This document shows positions 43,354 to 54,279 of a stretch of 64,000 nucleotides of DNA, piece by piece. The notes under the pieces are model-generated. The model saw only the letters and a list, made by a program, of their open reading frames with translations, was not told the origin of the DNA and made no database searches. The DNA is from Astrothelium macrocarpum (taxonomy: Eukaryota > Ascomycota > Dothideomycetes > Trypetheliales > Trypetheliaceae), in NCBI GenBank assembly GCA_021030915.1, contig JAGEMR010000001.1, positions 310,001 to 374,000 of the forward strand, in the 5' to 3' direction. The first letter of the stretch is position 1. Every line of letters begins with the position of its first letter. The position numbers were made by a program, and so were the translations under genes.

Positions 43354-44082
43354 ATGCAATATGCTGTGGCATTCTTCCTGCTCTTTCTCTCCACGTGTGC
43401 GGCCGTGACAGCAATCAATTCTAATGAGATATCGCCATTACCAACAACATCGGTACCCTTTATACCGGCATGGCAGCGCATGGACGAGTTCGCGGCCATG
43501 AGTACTCCACTTTGCAAAAAGCCATCAAGTACAGACGAGGGACAATCACCGTTGAATGGCCCAGATAACGATTGCAACTTACCATCTCTGCTGCGACGTC
43601 AGGACAACAACGAATGCCCAACATCATACACCAACTGCTACGGGCAAGGAGCGCCTGGACTCTGTTGTCAACCCAATGCTGTCTGCTCGGCGGACATGGC
43701 AGGTAATGTGGCCTGCTGTCCTATAGGCGCAGCTTGCACTGGCACAATTAGTGCAGTCAATACCAATACCTTGACTACGACTTCAAACGATGGCGCGTAC
43801 ACCCCATCCACCACCACTACGACTACGAATGCTTTCTTGTCGACGCCCTCTTCGTCCAGTCCGGCAGCAACAACTTCTGGAGGCTTCATCATCACTGCAT
43901 CTGATGCGAGCCTTACTGTTTCTGATGTAAGTAATGGTTCAGCTACCATACGGTCAAGTCAAGACCTTACTGACTGTGGCGCAGAACCCAGGTATTCGTC
44001 TCATTCGAGCTTTTTCGTCCCTTTTAGGGATATGTTGGTCCACATCAAGAGAAATAAATCACGGATAACATTAAGGCAATGA
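43354..44082 (+). CDS. Secreted cysteine-rich, Ser/Thr-rich protein (3' end uncertain)
   Basis: Starts with a signal peptide, MQYAVAFFLLFLSTCAAVTA. A Kex2-like dibasic site (SLLRRQDN, about residue 86) precedes a Cys module: ECPTSYTNCYGQGAPGLCCQPNAVCSADMAGNVACCPIGAACTGTI. Twin CC pairs and GAPGLCC are common in fungal cell-surface proteins that carry GPI anchors. A Thr/Ser-rich stalk follows (STTTTTTNAFLSTPSSSSPAATTSGG), probably O-glycosylated. At GFIITASDASLTVSD the sequence has a strong donor (gtaagt at 43927). A likely acceptor is gtggcgcag near 43984, giving a hydrophobic ending with LIRAFSSLLGICW and a stop near 44072. Reading straight through also stays open to 44082. No clean GPI signal resulted, so the last exon is undecided. 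A surface or apoplastic role is inferred. Confidence 0.62.
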   Translation: MQYAVAFFLLFLSTCAAVTAINSNEISPLPTTSVPFIPAWQRMDEFAAMSTPLCKKPSSTDEGQSPLNGPDNDCNLPSLLRRQDNNECPTSYTNCYGQGAPGLCCQPNAVCSADMAGNVACCPIGAACTGTISAVNTNTLTTTSNDGAYTPSTTTTTTNAFLSTPSSSSPAATTSGGFIITASDASLTVSDVSNGSATIRSSQDLTDCGAEPRYSSHSSFFVPFRDMLVHIKRNKSRITLRQ

Positions 44083-45046
44083 CATGATGGAATATGCGAA
44101 AATACTGAGGAGCACACGGCTCTTTTGATTTGGGGGATGCCGATTTTTGAGGTCATTGATGGTGTCAAAACGTTGGTGCTGCATGCTCAGCTCGATACCG
44201 GGCTATGGATCTTGCTGCCAGCTAGCTTTGCATATGCGGTCGCACTTTCCAATGAGGCAAACCACAATACACTTATCTCAGGGAACATGAAGCGTGGGAT
44301 TGTCTACTTTGTGCATATAGTGGCGTTCTGCTTAGCGTTCTAGTCATACCGAAATTCCGGTGATAAATGGTAATGAGGGCCTAATTCGGCATCTGCAGCT
44401 TATCCCATTCCTTCCATTCCGTCCCAGCCAGCCAGCCAGCGCCTGGGCATCAGCAATCCGCCCATAAGAATTCGCAAGTCAGGTAGTCAAGCTTGTTTGG
44501 TGTAGAAAATCTCTTTTCCCGTGTCCCAAATTTTTCTGAGTTCGGTACTGACCTAGGGTCTACCCCTGCTACACCCATAATATTTCCCATTGGTGGATTT
44601 TCAAATTCTCCACAACGCTCTCCTTCGCTAGACCTCAGGTACGGGGTAGTGGGTACACCTGCCTGGAGAAACGAAGCTATGGAAGGGATCGCCAAGGCTG
44701 TTGAAGCACATGGGGCCCCGCAGAGAGATCTGGGCCGCATATTTCGAACTCGCGTGCTGTTTCCTGGATGCCGCGGCCTTGCAGCCAGTAGAGGACAGTC
44801 GTGCCGCTGTCAGTCGCTTCTAAGCATGGATATGCCTATGTATCGCTCTAGAACTGTGGGTCATGGAATATATATCCATGGCCTTGGACCATATTCCCTT
44901 TCTGGCCCTGTGGAGCATTTCTAAAGTTTCCTATTATTCTCCCTACCACACCCTCTCGTCCCTTTACAGAAGCTTAAGCAAAGACCTTCGTTTAATTGAA
45001 CATTGTCTGACTGCTTTCCCAAGGTTGACTTCTTACTGGCCTCATC
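44083..45046. promoter_or_regulatory. Intergenic region upstream of the sugar transporter
   Basis: 964 bp with a CAGC x4 microsatellite at 44425-44440 and a CCAAT-type cccattggtgg near 44588. A 143-codon frame at 44493-44924 has no recognisable features and is not called. Confidence 0.4.
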
Positions 45047-46838
45047 ATGGCGGTAATGGGGGGGAAAAGAGCGTACAATTGGTGAGCTTTGAAATTTACT
45101 CATTGTATTTTCCCCATCATGGTTCATACTGACAATCTCCGGAAGGTACATCTCTCTAGTAGCTGCGGCGTGTATGGTGCTGTATGGATACGACGCCTCC
45201 GTTTACAATGCGCTCCAAAATTCAGATAATTGGGAAGCGTATTTTAACAAGCCGGTACGTATTCTCCACCCTCACTCAGTCTTTGAGCCAAATTTGCCTG
45301 CCTGAGAAGACGAGCTAACGCCATCTTTCATAGGACCCTGAGAAGGTTGGTGCCGTCAACACTGCGTACACAGTCGGTGCTGTCGTTGCTGGCTTCTTCT
45401 TTGGAGGGCCCGTTGCGGATTACTTTGGCCGTCGTATTGGTATGGCCGCTGGCTGCGTTTTTGTCATCATTGCGACTTTCATGCAGGCATTCTCACCACG
45501 GGGTAATATCGGCTGCTTCATTGGCGGACGTGTACTTGTCGGTATCGGGCAAGGTCTTGCTCTGAGTACGCCTCGCTCCACCAAGCCCTTGATAGAACTT
45601 CATTGACATCGATATCAGCTGCCGGTCCAATTTATATTGGAGAGCTTTCACCTCCTCATATTCGAGGAAAGATAATGACCTTCTGGCAAATGTTTTACAG
45701 CGTTGGCTCTTTCATTGCCTACTGGGTCAATTATGCTTGTGGCAAACACATTGGGACTCTTGGAGAATGGGATTGGAAGATGGTCGTCATCTTCCAACTC
45801 CTAATGCCCATTCTTATTCTCTGCCAAGTGTTCTTCATCCCTGAAACCCCCCGATGGTATATCCAGCATGGCGCTCAGTTCGAAAAAGCACGAAGATCCC
45901 TAAAAAGAGTCAGAGAGACTGAACAAGAAGTCGAAGACGAACTGCTTGCAGTCCGTGAGGCCATCGAGTTTGAGAAAGAAGCCATTTCCGGAAGTTACAC
46001 AGCTCTTTGGAAGGATAGATCTGTTCGCAAACGTCTTGTTTTGGCTTTCATTATCAATGCCGGACAGCAGATTACTGGACAAGGGACACTGAATACTTAT
46101 TCGTCCATCGTATACAAAAAGGTTTTCAAGAATACTTCGCAAATCAATCTGATCAATGCTCTCAACGCGACCTTCGGCATCGTAAGGATGGCACCCCCAG
46201 AATATGAATTTAACAAGATGCTAACAAGACAATAGATTTTCACGCTCACTTGTGCTCCGATTGTCGACCGCTTTGGTCGCAAATTCCTCCTCATTGTTGG
46301 AGGAATCGGAATGGGTGTGTGCATGATCATTGTCGCCGCTGTCCAGACCGAGTCGCCCACCATGGCGAATGGAGCAAAGTCCGAGCCTGTGGGAATTGCT
46401 ATTGTTTTCCTCCTTTTCTTGTTTGCTTTCTTCTACAAGCCTTCCTGGGGAGCCACAGTGTGGATTTGGACTTCTGAAGTCTTTTCCATGAACGTAAGGG
46501 CGCAAGCCGTTGGTATGGCAAGCCAAACCCAAAACGTTGCAAACTCCATCTTCCAGCAATTCTTCCCCACCTTCTTGAATAACTGCGGGTTCTATGCTTT
46601 CTACCTGTTTGCAGGCCTAAATTTCCTTCTGGCAGCGTTTGTTTGGTTTTTCATTCCTGAAACGAAGAGGGTGCCTCTTGAGGAGATTGATGTGCTCTTT
46701 GGAGGAAGCAATCACGTCGAGAAAGGAGGTGACCTACTAGGCGTCGAGGATGCACACCACGCCACTATCAGTGCAGAAAGAGCGGGATCTGTTGATAACA
46801 AGGCCGCAACAGATCGTGTGGAGGAGTTGAAGGCATAG
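45047..46838 (+). CDS. MFS sugar transporter (lactose permease/hexose-type)
   Basis: Proton-coupled sugar porter of the plasma membrane with 12 expected membrane helices. Five exons, 45047-45081, 45146-45254, 45334-45565, 45619-46181 and 46236-46838, give 513 residues in correct phase. Family motifs are the early YGYDASVYNALQN, the loop motif DYFGRRIGMAAG, GRVLVGIGQGLALTAGPIYIGELSPPHIRGK, the central FFIPETPRWYIQHG, DRFGRKFLLIVGG and the terminal FFIPETKRVPLEEIDVLFGG. YVxE-like helix-10 content appears as WGATVWIWTSEVFSMNVRAQAVG. The N-terminus is only about 11 residues before the junction, short for this family but starting with a sensible MAVMGGKRAYNW. The substrate is not predictable; quinate, lactose and hexose porters share these motifs. 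It converges with a Zn2Cys6 regulator 233 bp away, suggesting a regulated uptake pair. Confidence 0.92.
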
Positions 46839-47071
46839 GTATCGAGATGCGGTGTACAAGATCTTGAATCCGGAGTTCAGATATAAATTAGCCAGAGTAC
46901 ATTACTAGATACTTGAATAAATCGCCGTCACGAGTGTCTCAAGTACGAAATTTATATCGAATCCGGATGTGTTATTGTGTTGCAAATGTTTCTGGAGCTT
47001 TGTCACGTGAATTGAGACATTGGGAACGATCTCTGAAATGATACCGTCCGGATTAAATAATTTCTAGTAGG

Positions 47072-49399
47072 TCAGAATAGATCCTTCATGATACGTGACA
47101 ATTCATCTTCATTCCCGAATCCTATCGGCCCAGTTTCTCCGTTCGAAGGAATTGTGTACCCATTCATGCTGGCCGACACCCCACTTGCGCCTAACAGGTT
47201 CGTGAAGCCCCCAGCAGCTTCAAACAGATTTGTGAGATCGTTAGCCATACCATTTGGGCTATCGGTAACATGACCAGTCCCGTTATTCGCGTATAGACTC
47301 ATCTCATCAACTTGATGCCCGGCAAGTCCGGCCATGGCGACCGCTGCAGTGCTGTGCGCATCTTGATCATCCATGTTCGACTGGTGTAACGCGAGTCCGA
47401 GTTTAGGTCCGACTGACTTCAGTTCACGAATCATTCTCCACAAACGTTTTGAGACGTATGAGGTAGCTGAAAATCCACGCACTAATTCGAGAGCCATATA
47501 AAATTCATCTCTGCATCGTGTACTGAATTGAGCCGGTGCGTGAGATACAGCCAGGAATATGACAGCCACGCTTGCCAATAAAAAGTAGTTGAAGAGCACC
47601 TGCTGGGTTCGAAAAATGTCAGAGGTTTGGTTGACATGTGCGAGTACTCGAACTGTATCCTTCGCTACATCTACAACAATCTGCGCCTGGCTCCGGTTTT
47701 CCACTATACTAGTTGCAGAGTGGAGCACGGGACGATATATTAGTATGCGCATCTGATTGGCACGAAGATAGAGGAGAATCCGAAGCCGTCGCAGGCTTCG
47801 TGTGATATTCTCTGGCTCTTTGCTGTTCCTCGCTGGATGCACATACTTGAGTGAATCTGGGATTGATTGCTGCCACTGTAGTACCTGATAGTCGAGATAG
47901 CCGATTTCTTCTTGATTGATGTCTTGTCGGGTTTTATCAACGTTGGACACTGACCTCCAAACTTTTGAGCCAATGCTACTATACGCAATCATGGCCATCA
48001 AGTAGGGAAAAGAATTGCCCTTGACTGGTTCAGCTAATTTTCAGAGAGGAGACGAAAGACGCTAAACTTACCGGTTTGTCCAATGTAGGATCAAGGTCCG
48101 CGTCCTGAAGAACAAAGGGCATACCGGTCCCAAAAGCCCATCTCCGATCAAGTACATAAATTGACCAGAAAAGCCTAATAGCAGATAATCTTTCATTTAG
48201 GTCAGAAAACAGTGTGTCGTACGTCTCGCGCCGATGCAGACCAAGCTCGACGCAAAGCCTTGCTGCATGCCCGACTGTACGCCAAGCAAGCGATTCGTCA
48301 TCCCGGTGGAAATGGTACATCGCCTTGACGAAATCAGCAGAGCGGCACCTTGATGTCTAGAAGAACCCTTACACAGAGAGTAATCAACCTAACGCTCGTC
48401 ACGTCGACGCGTCCAAACAACGTGGCTTCGATTGGATCACAGACGGATTGGTATAGTCTCTGGCCAAGGATACTCTGACCACAATTCTCGGTCAAGAGTG
48501 AAAGAGACAATATTAACTTTAGCTGAAGTGTTTTATCATCAGTGATAGCATCAGCACCAGCCAAAGAGGTCTGAATAACACCAGCACGAGTGGCGGCATC
48601 CATGAATGTATATAACAAGTTGGCGTGGCGCAATATCAGACCAATATCCATCACAGGATACATGACACCCATCTCTTCCTCATACACATGGCAGAGTCGA
48701 ATTGCTTCGTCTTTAGATATTGAATAGATGGGGTCTTTGTCTGGATGCAAAGGCTTATGTCCATGTCTCGGGCTTGCCATGGGTGTAGCATCTTGCGTGA
48801 CAGCCCCATCGATTACTCCATCTTCTGGTCCCGTTATCCCCATCGTTTGCAAGCTAGACTTGGCAACACCGAGACTAAACGCAGAACTTGTAGGTCCTTG
48901 AAATCGAGGATACTTGGACATTGACTTGGTCCGAGAATGTGAGGGAGAGCCTACGTGCATTGAATCTAGAGGTGCGTAGGAATGCCCGCTGACAGACTGC
49001 GGTGTCGACTCTACTAAATTACGTAGTTCACTGAGATTCGAGAAGAGCATTTCGACCTGACCTTGGAGAGTTGCGATATATGCGTTCATCTGCTTGAAAT
49101 CCCTAGAATGGCTGAGCCAATATCTCTCTAAACAGGATTGTTGCCTACTCGCTATCCCTGAATCCATTCCCACAACAATTATTTGAATATAAACATTCCA
49201 GAGACAGTTTCCCACAGCGTGCGCAAGGGTTCTTACCGGAACACCGGATCTTGCGTCTTTTACACTCGTTACAAGCCAAAGATACATATCTAGTTCTCTT
49301 GGCGCGTTGCTGCGGTGGATTGGGAGAATTCGGAGTGTCTTCGGCCGCACGTTTCAAGCTTGGTGATTCAGGAGAATCGTAGTCTGCATTTTCATCCAT
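47072..49399 (-). CDS. Zn2Cys6 transcription factor with fungal-specific TF domain
   Basis: Probable exons 49399-49149, 49102-48403, 48356-48072 and 48019-47072 give about 727 residues. The binuclear cluster is LACNECKRRKIRCSGKNPCARCGKLSLEC, flanked by the nuclear-localising RAKRTRY. Joining across the first intron gives CCGNGFRDSEDFKQMNAYIATLQGQVEMLFSNL, a coiled dimer helix usual in this subfamily. The fungal-specific TF domain has SISKDEAIRLCHVYEEEMGVMYPVMD, MYHFHRDDESLAWRTVGHAARLCVELGLHRRE and LFWSIYVLDRRWAFGTGMP. The second intron is the weak point: a 46-nt intron (gtgacg...cttctag) keeps frame but replaces a usually conserved stretch with TSRCRSADFVKA. Related factors control carbon use or stress genes. 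It is convergent with the sugar transporter. An agagc x3 short repeat lies in its leader near 49455. Confidence 0.84.
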
Positions 49400-50273
49400 A
49401 TTATAAAGTTAGCAGCGTACGGTGAATTACACCTCCCATAGAAACGCGTTAGAGTAGAGCAGAGCAGAGCAGATGTGAGTAGATGAGCAGATGAATTGAC
49501 GACGCTGCTGTCGCCAAAAATATTTGAGATGATCCGTGCCTTCATGGCTCCCCGCATTGAACCCCACGACGCTCCGAGGATTACTCATACACCTTATGTA
49601 TAACTTCCAGTTGATACATGATGAACGGTACGGGCATTGTGTTCTACCGTGAAGCTTATTGTATCTTCATAACAAAACATGTGGTTAAACGAATTTGTGT
49701 GGCTTTGACAGGAGTACGGGAGTCAGGCAGGATGCGAGCTCACGCTGTCTTTTGGAAGGCATACTCCATATTCAAATTGTCTCGATTGCATTGTCAAGGA
49801 GTCATGCTCCGATTAATCATCATTGCACAATCCATCCGTCTAACAAGCGAGGACATTAGAGGGCGGGCATGAAGAGGATAGCATAGATGCATCAAGGAAG
49901 AGTGAGGAGATTCATCGCCCAAACAAGGTCGAATCAATGCAGATGAAGCATGGAGCGACGTGCAGGAATAGCCAGATCCATTTCACTGACCATCTTACCT
50001 TGCCATTGCATGTGTGTTTGTTGCCTTGCTGATCAATGTTCCTTGTTCTATGTCGTAGGTGAACACGCTACTCTACATTAGGTGAATCTTTCTTTGCTCG
50101 AATGAACTAGCTATCCGAAATATCGCGATCTGAGGTGTTCCGAAAAATTGATAGCCTTCCAAAGACGAACGATTTTCTCAAAAATTGTCTTGCAAAATGC
50201 TCTTCCATCCATCCTATCATACACCTCGAAGTGAAGATATCATCTAATTTACAAGTCCCGCTCCCTCATTCAA
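49400..50273. other. Intergenic region between zinc-cluster factor and TIM54
   Basis: 874 bp. It contains the factor's leader, with short purine repeats agagcagagcagagcag and agatgagcagatga around 49450-49495, and the 3' end of TIM54. No further gene. Confidence 0.4.
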
Positions 50274-51727
50274 TCAATCCCTCGTTCCCTCCTCTTCTCC
50301 CTTGTCCAAAACAAACCGTCTCATCCTCGCCACAATCCTCGGATCCAGCACAACGCCATCCAACCACACGCTCTCAGACCTAGCTCGGCCCTTCTCGTCA
50401 TCTTCCTCCCACCGCTTCGCCCGTTCCTTCCGCACACTCTTCGGCCAGTCCGCCTCTTCCCATTCCAGCGCCGCCGAGAACTCGTCTTCTCCCGCCGCGG
50501 ATTCGATGGCTGAGTCCGTGGAGCTTTCGAACGGCTGCGAAGAAGCGAAGACGGCGGCGGCGACCTCGCGCCCGATCTCGTCGGCGAGATGGCGGCGGTT
50601 GAGGAATCGGAAGAGCCGGATGGGAGTGTTCATGAAGCCGAGGATATGAGGATAGGGAATTAGAGCAACTGGACCGATGCTGTCAGGAGTGGCGGCGTTG
50701 AGAGCGGTCGAGGCGTAGGCGGAGGAAGACGCGGGAATATAGGGATCGGGAGGTTGGGGCTTTTTGGGTTTGGATTCGGATTCTGAGGCTGTGTCGGAGG
50801 GTTTTGTTTCTTCTGGTGGAGGAGGTGGAAGAACAGCGGTGGGAGATGCATCGTCGGTGGAGGTGGGCAAAGAATCTGAGGATTGGTCGGGGACGAAGTC
50901 GGATGATTGCGATGATGTTTCTGCCGGCGAAGTTGTTTGCCATTTCTCGCCATCTTGTAGATTTGAGTCCGTAGTTTGAGTTTGACTTTCACTGTTTTCC
51001 TCCTCTTTCAGTCTTATTAGAGGCCCCAACCATCCCTCGTGTATTCCCCTAATATATTCCTTCCATACATGTCTGCCGACAACAATGTCCCCTCCTATCC
51101 CATCATACTCCTTGATTCCATTCAATTCTCTAACGGCCTCAATCGCCTCCTCTTTATTGGCTTCTTCGCTTCCCCATTCTTCCCGATCAGCCTCGTTAAG
51201 TTCTACCTTCCCCAGCTTTCTTCTCCTCCTTCGAATTCTCTGTGCAGTTCCTGCTCGAACGTCTCCTTCTCTCCTACCCTCTATAACGTCCCAGTCTACG
51301 CCTCCCTTTTCTAACACCGGTCGAACATACTCATGGAAATGCTCGCGCGCCACACGTAAACCATCTCCGGGAGGTGCGGCAAGATAGACAGTAAGACGTC
51401 GGGGCATTTGCTTCGTGGATAGTGGATCGCTTTGAAGATGGGAGACGAGTCGGGCCCATTTTTCTTGGTTCTTCTTCTTGTAGTGGCGATCATAAAAGAT
51501 GGCACAGGTAAAGGAGGTAGTAATGGTGAGGAAGATGAGCCAATTTCGCGAGGGGAGCTTAGGTTTCCAGTTTGGCAGACCTATTCATATAGTGCCGAAT
51601 CAGCCATCATATTTCCAGATAGTCATGCCGGAATTTTTGAGGATGTTCGGCTTCATATACCTAGCATACGCAAAGCAGGATTTTGCTTTGGTGCGGCTTC
51701 CGCTGTCTTTGCCGTAGGCTGAGACAT
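50274..51727 (-). CDS. TIM54: Mitochondrial inner-membrane translocase subunit Tim54
   Basis: Component of the TIM22 carrier translocase. Exons 51727-51661 and 51580-50274 give 457 residues. The spliced N-terminus reads PALRMLGLPNWKLKLPSRNWLIFLTITTSFTCAIFYDR, the Tim54 presequence/anchor block with a single membrane helix, then KKKNQEKWARLVSHLQSDPLSTKQMPRRLTVYLAAPPGDGLRVAREHFHEYVRPVL. Further conserved parts are WDVIEGRREGDVRAGTAQRIRRRRRK, DIVVGRHVWKEYIRGIHEGWLGPL and the late IPYPHILGFMNTPIRLFRFLNRRHLADEIGREVAAAV. A Ser/Thr/Pro-rich spacer of about 100 residues separates the two halves, longer than in yeast. The start at MSQPTAKTAEAAPK is fixed by the intron (80 nt), whose removal restores MLGLPNW. 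Confident family call. Confidence 0.92.
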
Positions 51728-52180
51728 GGCCTGCTATGCAGGCTCCAAAATGAAGATTTCTAGGGATACAGTCCCAACTTTTTTTTTGTCGGAGCTTGGG
51801 CCATTAACTAGGTCAGGAAGTGTCTCCGCCTGCACGCCTAGATTCCAAGCTTGTGTTCTCTAATACCTCAAACCTTTTTCCGCCATAATATTTGCCTTTC
51901 AGCTAATCTGTTTACGCTGGTTACACTATTAGCTGCAGTTTGCCGTTATGGCACAATCTCGGCACGCTGTCGACGGAACTGGAAGACATCAAACATTAAA
52001 GTATACCAAGGCCCTTGAAAGCTTTCTACCTTTGTTTGTGTTTCCATAATTATATCCTTAGTAGCCCACACTGTTGGTATCAACTCATTTCTATCCAAAA
52101 CTTATCCCAAAAAACGGACCGGATATCTTGAAGCAACCCTTAGACAGAACAGTGACGTCGTGTATTAACGCCGGCTCCGA
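51728..52180. promoter_or_regulatory. Intergenic region upstream of TIM54
   Basis: 453 bp between tandem - strand genes, holding the TIM54 promoter and the RGS-LOV 3' end. A T9 run lies near 51779-51788; nothing else recognised. Confidence 0.35.
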
Positions 52181-54279
52181 TCAAACTTCCTCCAGTGCCT
52201 CCCTAAAATTCAATTCTTGCTCTCCTCGTTCACTCATCCGATCCGCAAACCCATCGACCGCACGTCCTCCGACACGTCCTCCCACAAGACTGTCACTGCG
52301 CTTACTCGTTCCTCCTCCGCTACCACTCGCCCGCCCTCTTTCGTGTCCTTTCGCGCTTCCGGCCTTGGCACTCCCGCCATCTCTTCCTTCTCTCCTAAGA
52401 TACTCAGCATATAGGCGATTGCCCGTATAACGAGCGCTTGCGGCCCCTCGATTCGGACTGCCTAGTGCACTGGCCTCAGAGTGCGGAGAGGTCATATTCA
52501 GCTTCGACAGTACATTTAGTTGGCCGGTTATGTCTTCGGACTCTACCATCACAACCATCCACACGCCGACTTTTTCATCGCTTCCCAGCAAGGGCGTGCA
52601 ATGTATCCACCGCGGTTTGCCCTCGAAGCTTGCTCGACTGCCTCCCAAATCGGATCCATTGCCTTGATCAGAACCAGCAACGCGGTGGTGTCCGCGCTCA
52701 GAGCGCGAACGCGCTTGCATGTTAGTGAGCCAGGAGATTTTGGCCGTGACGCCAATGCCGTGGGAGAGCGCATCAAGTATCTCTTCACGAACGTGCTCTG
52801 GGCCCCCAACACGGTCAAGAAGTTTCGATTGCATTAGACCTGGTATGCGGAGGGCTGGGGAGGTAAAGGTGATGCGGAGAGAAGGCCAAGGGCGGACCAG
52901 TAGAAAATTTCTATACACCCCAGGTAATCTACCGGAGGGCCCATTTGAGGCTGGGCCCCAAAGAGTTCGCTCCTGCATTCCTGAATCCATCCCTACAATT
53001 CGTCTTTGTGTCCTCGCACCGTCTTTTGTTCCCGGCCGGACGGGCGTGGAAGACTCGGACCCTTGACTATAACTTCGATCCCTTCTCTTGACAACATCGA
53101 CTTCTTCGTTAGTCATTAGTTGGGCCAAGTCACCTATTGCGGCCATTGATGATTTCTGCTCCTGATTGTTGAATTGGGCGTTTATCTTGTCCCGCTCCAG
53201 TAGCTGCTCGAACGATTCGAGGCCCCGTCCTCCCACAATGAGATTACTGACGTCGACCTGACAACCGATGAAGTAGCGCACGTTCCCTTTGTTGTCATAC
53301 AGAGGCGCGACCATTACTAAATTCATGAAGGGAGAGCCGTCCCTGCGATAATTGAGTACAGTCTCGCAAACCTCTTGGCCGGTACTAATAGCCTCGGCGA
53401 GTCTTTTAATCGTGGATTGCCGTGACCCGGGACCTTGCAGCAATCGACAGTTTCGACCAATTATATAAGCATTGCCGTATTGAGTAGTATTGTTGAATTG
53501 CGAGGAAGCATAGATGATGGGACAATCAGGCACTATCTCCTAAGTCAGGTTCAGAAAGGAAATATCTGATGGTGCTTACTTGAAGGATCACTCAGACAGT
53601 ATGTTTCTGCCAGACCGGCGACCAGTTCCCGCATTATAGGTACGTTATTTCCAGTTATCTCCTTCACGAGACACTCTGTCACAAGCTGCACCAGGCGATG
53701 CGTGATATAACTTGGCAAGATCTCTTCCACGAGTTCATCTTCTATCCTTCTTGATCTAGCCTCGAATTTACCATCCAAATGCGCTGCTTGTTGGTCATGA
53801 CCAAGCGACGGGCCCATACCATGCGCAACTGCATTGGCATACTCGACTGCTTTTACTGCTTTTTGCGATTCTAGATATCGAGCCAGCAGAGGTTCATCGT
53901 GTGGACGGTAGTTGCGTATAAATGTATTGAACCGGGCAGCTTGAGACTGATCTTGTAGGATGATTTTCAGATGGTCGCTCGAAAACAATCTGTCTGCCAA
54001 TGCTTCGATGTTAGACGGAGAGACTGATGGTGCAGGCGGCTTAAGGTCGTAATCTTGTTCGTCTAAGGGAGAAAGGTCTTGAGTAGTTGGATCTGTCGGA
54101 GCTTGCTCCTTAGCCCCATCTTCCAGTTCGTTTTCTTGGTCGAACACAGATGATGCGCTATCGGAAGCATCGGTTATTGTAGACATTACGGTGGGAGGGA
54201 GGTCATTGGAGTCCTGAAAATCTTGCCCATAATTTGAGTGAGGTATAAGATTTGAAGCGCTAAAAGTCGAGTTCGGCAT
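52181..54279 (-). CDS. RGS-LOV blue-light photoreceptor (BcLOV4 type)
   Basis: Fusion of a regulator-of-G-protein-signalling-like domain with a flavin-binding LOV domain. Exons 54279-53580 and 53532-52181 give 683 residues. After a disordered acidic head, the RGS region runs about 95-230 (IEALADRLFSSDHLKIILQD, FNTFIRNYRPHDEPLLARYLESQKAVKAVEYANAV, LVEEILPSYITHRLVQLVTECLVKEI). The LOV core begins at the junction MPDCPIIYASSQF and has GRNCRLLQGP with the adduct Cys262; the usual GRNCRFLQ has Phe where Leu264 stands. FMN contacts are seen in ETVLNYRRDGSPFMNLVMV and FIGCQVDVS. A hydrophobic/basic linker, YRNFLLVRPWPSLRITFTSPAL, could be the membrane-binding amphipathic helix known from BcLOV4. A conserved C-terminal region follows (GIGVTAKISWLTNM, WIHCTPLLGSDEKVGVWMVVMV). 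The tail is Gly/Arg/Ser-rich. The acceptor gatag rather than the earlier cttag is required by frame. Confidence 0.88.

Noticed and set aside
44493..44924. 143-codon frame upstream of the sugar transporter
   Set aside because: No signal, domain or splice context; likely chance frame in the promoter.
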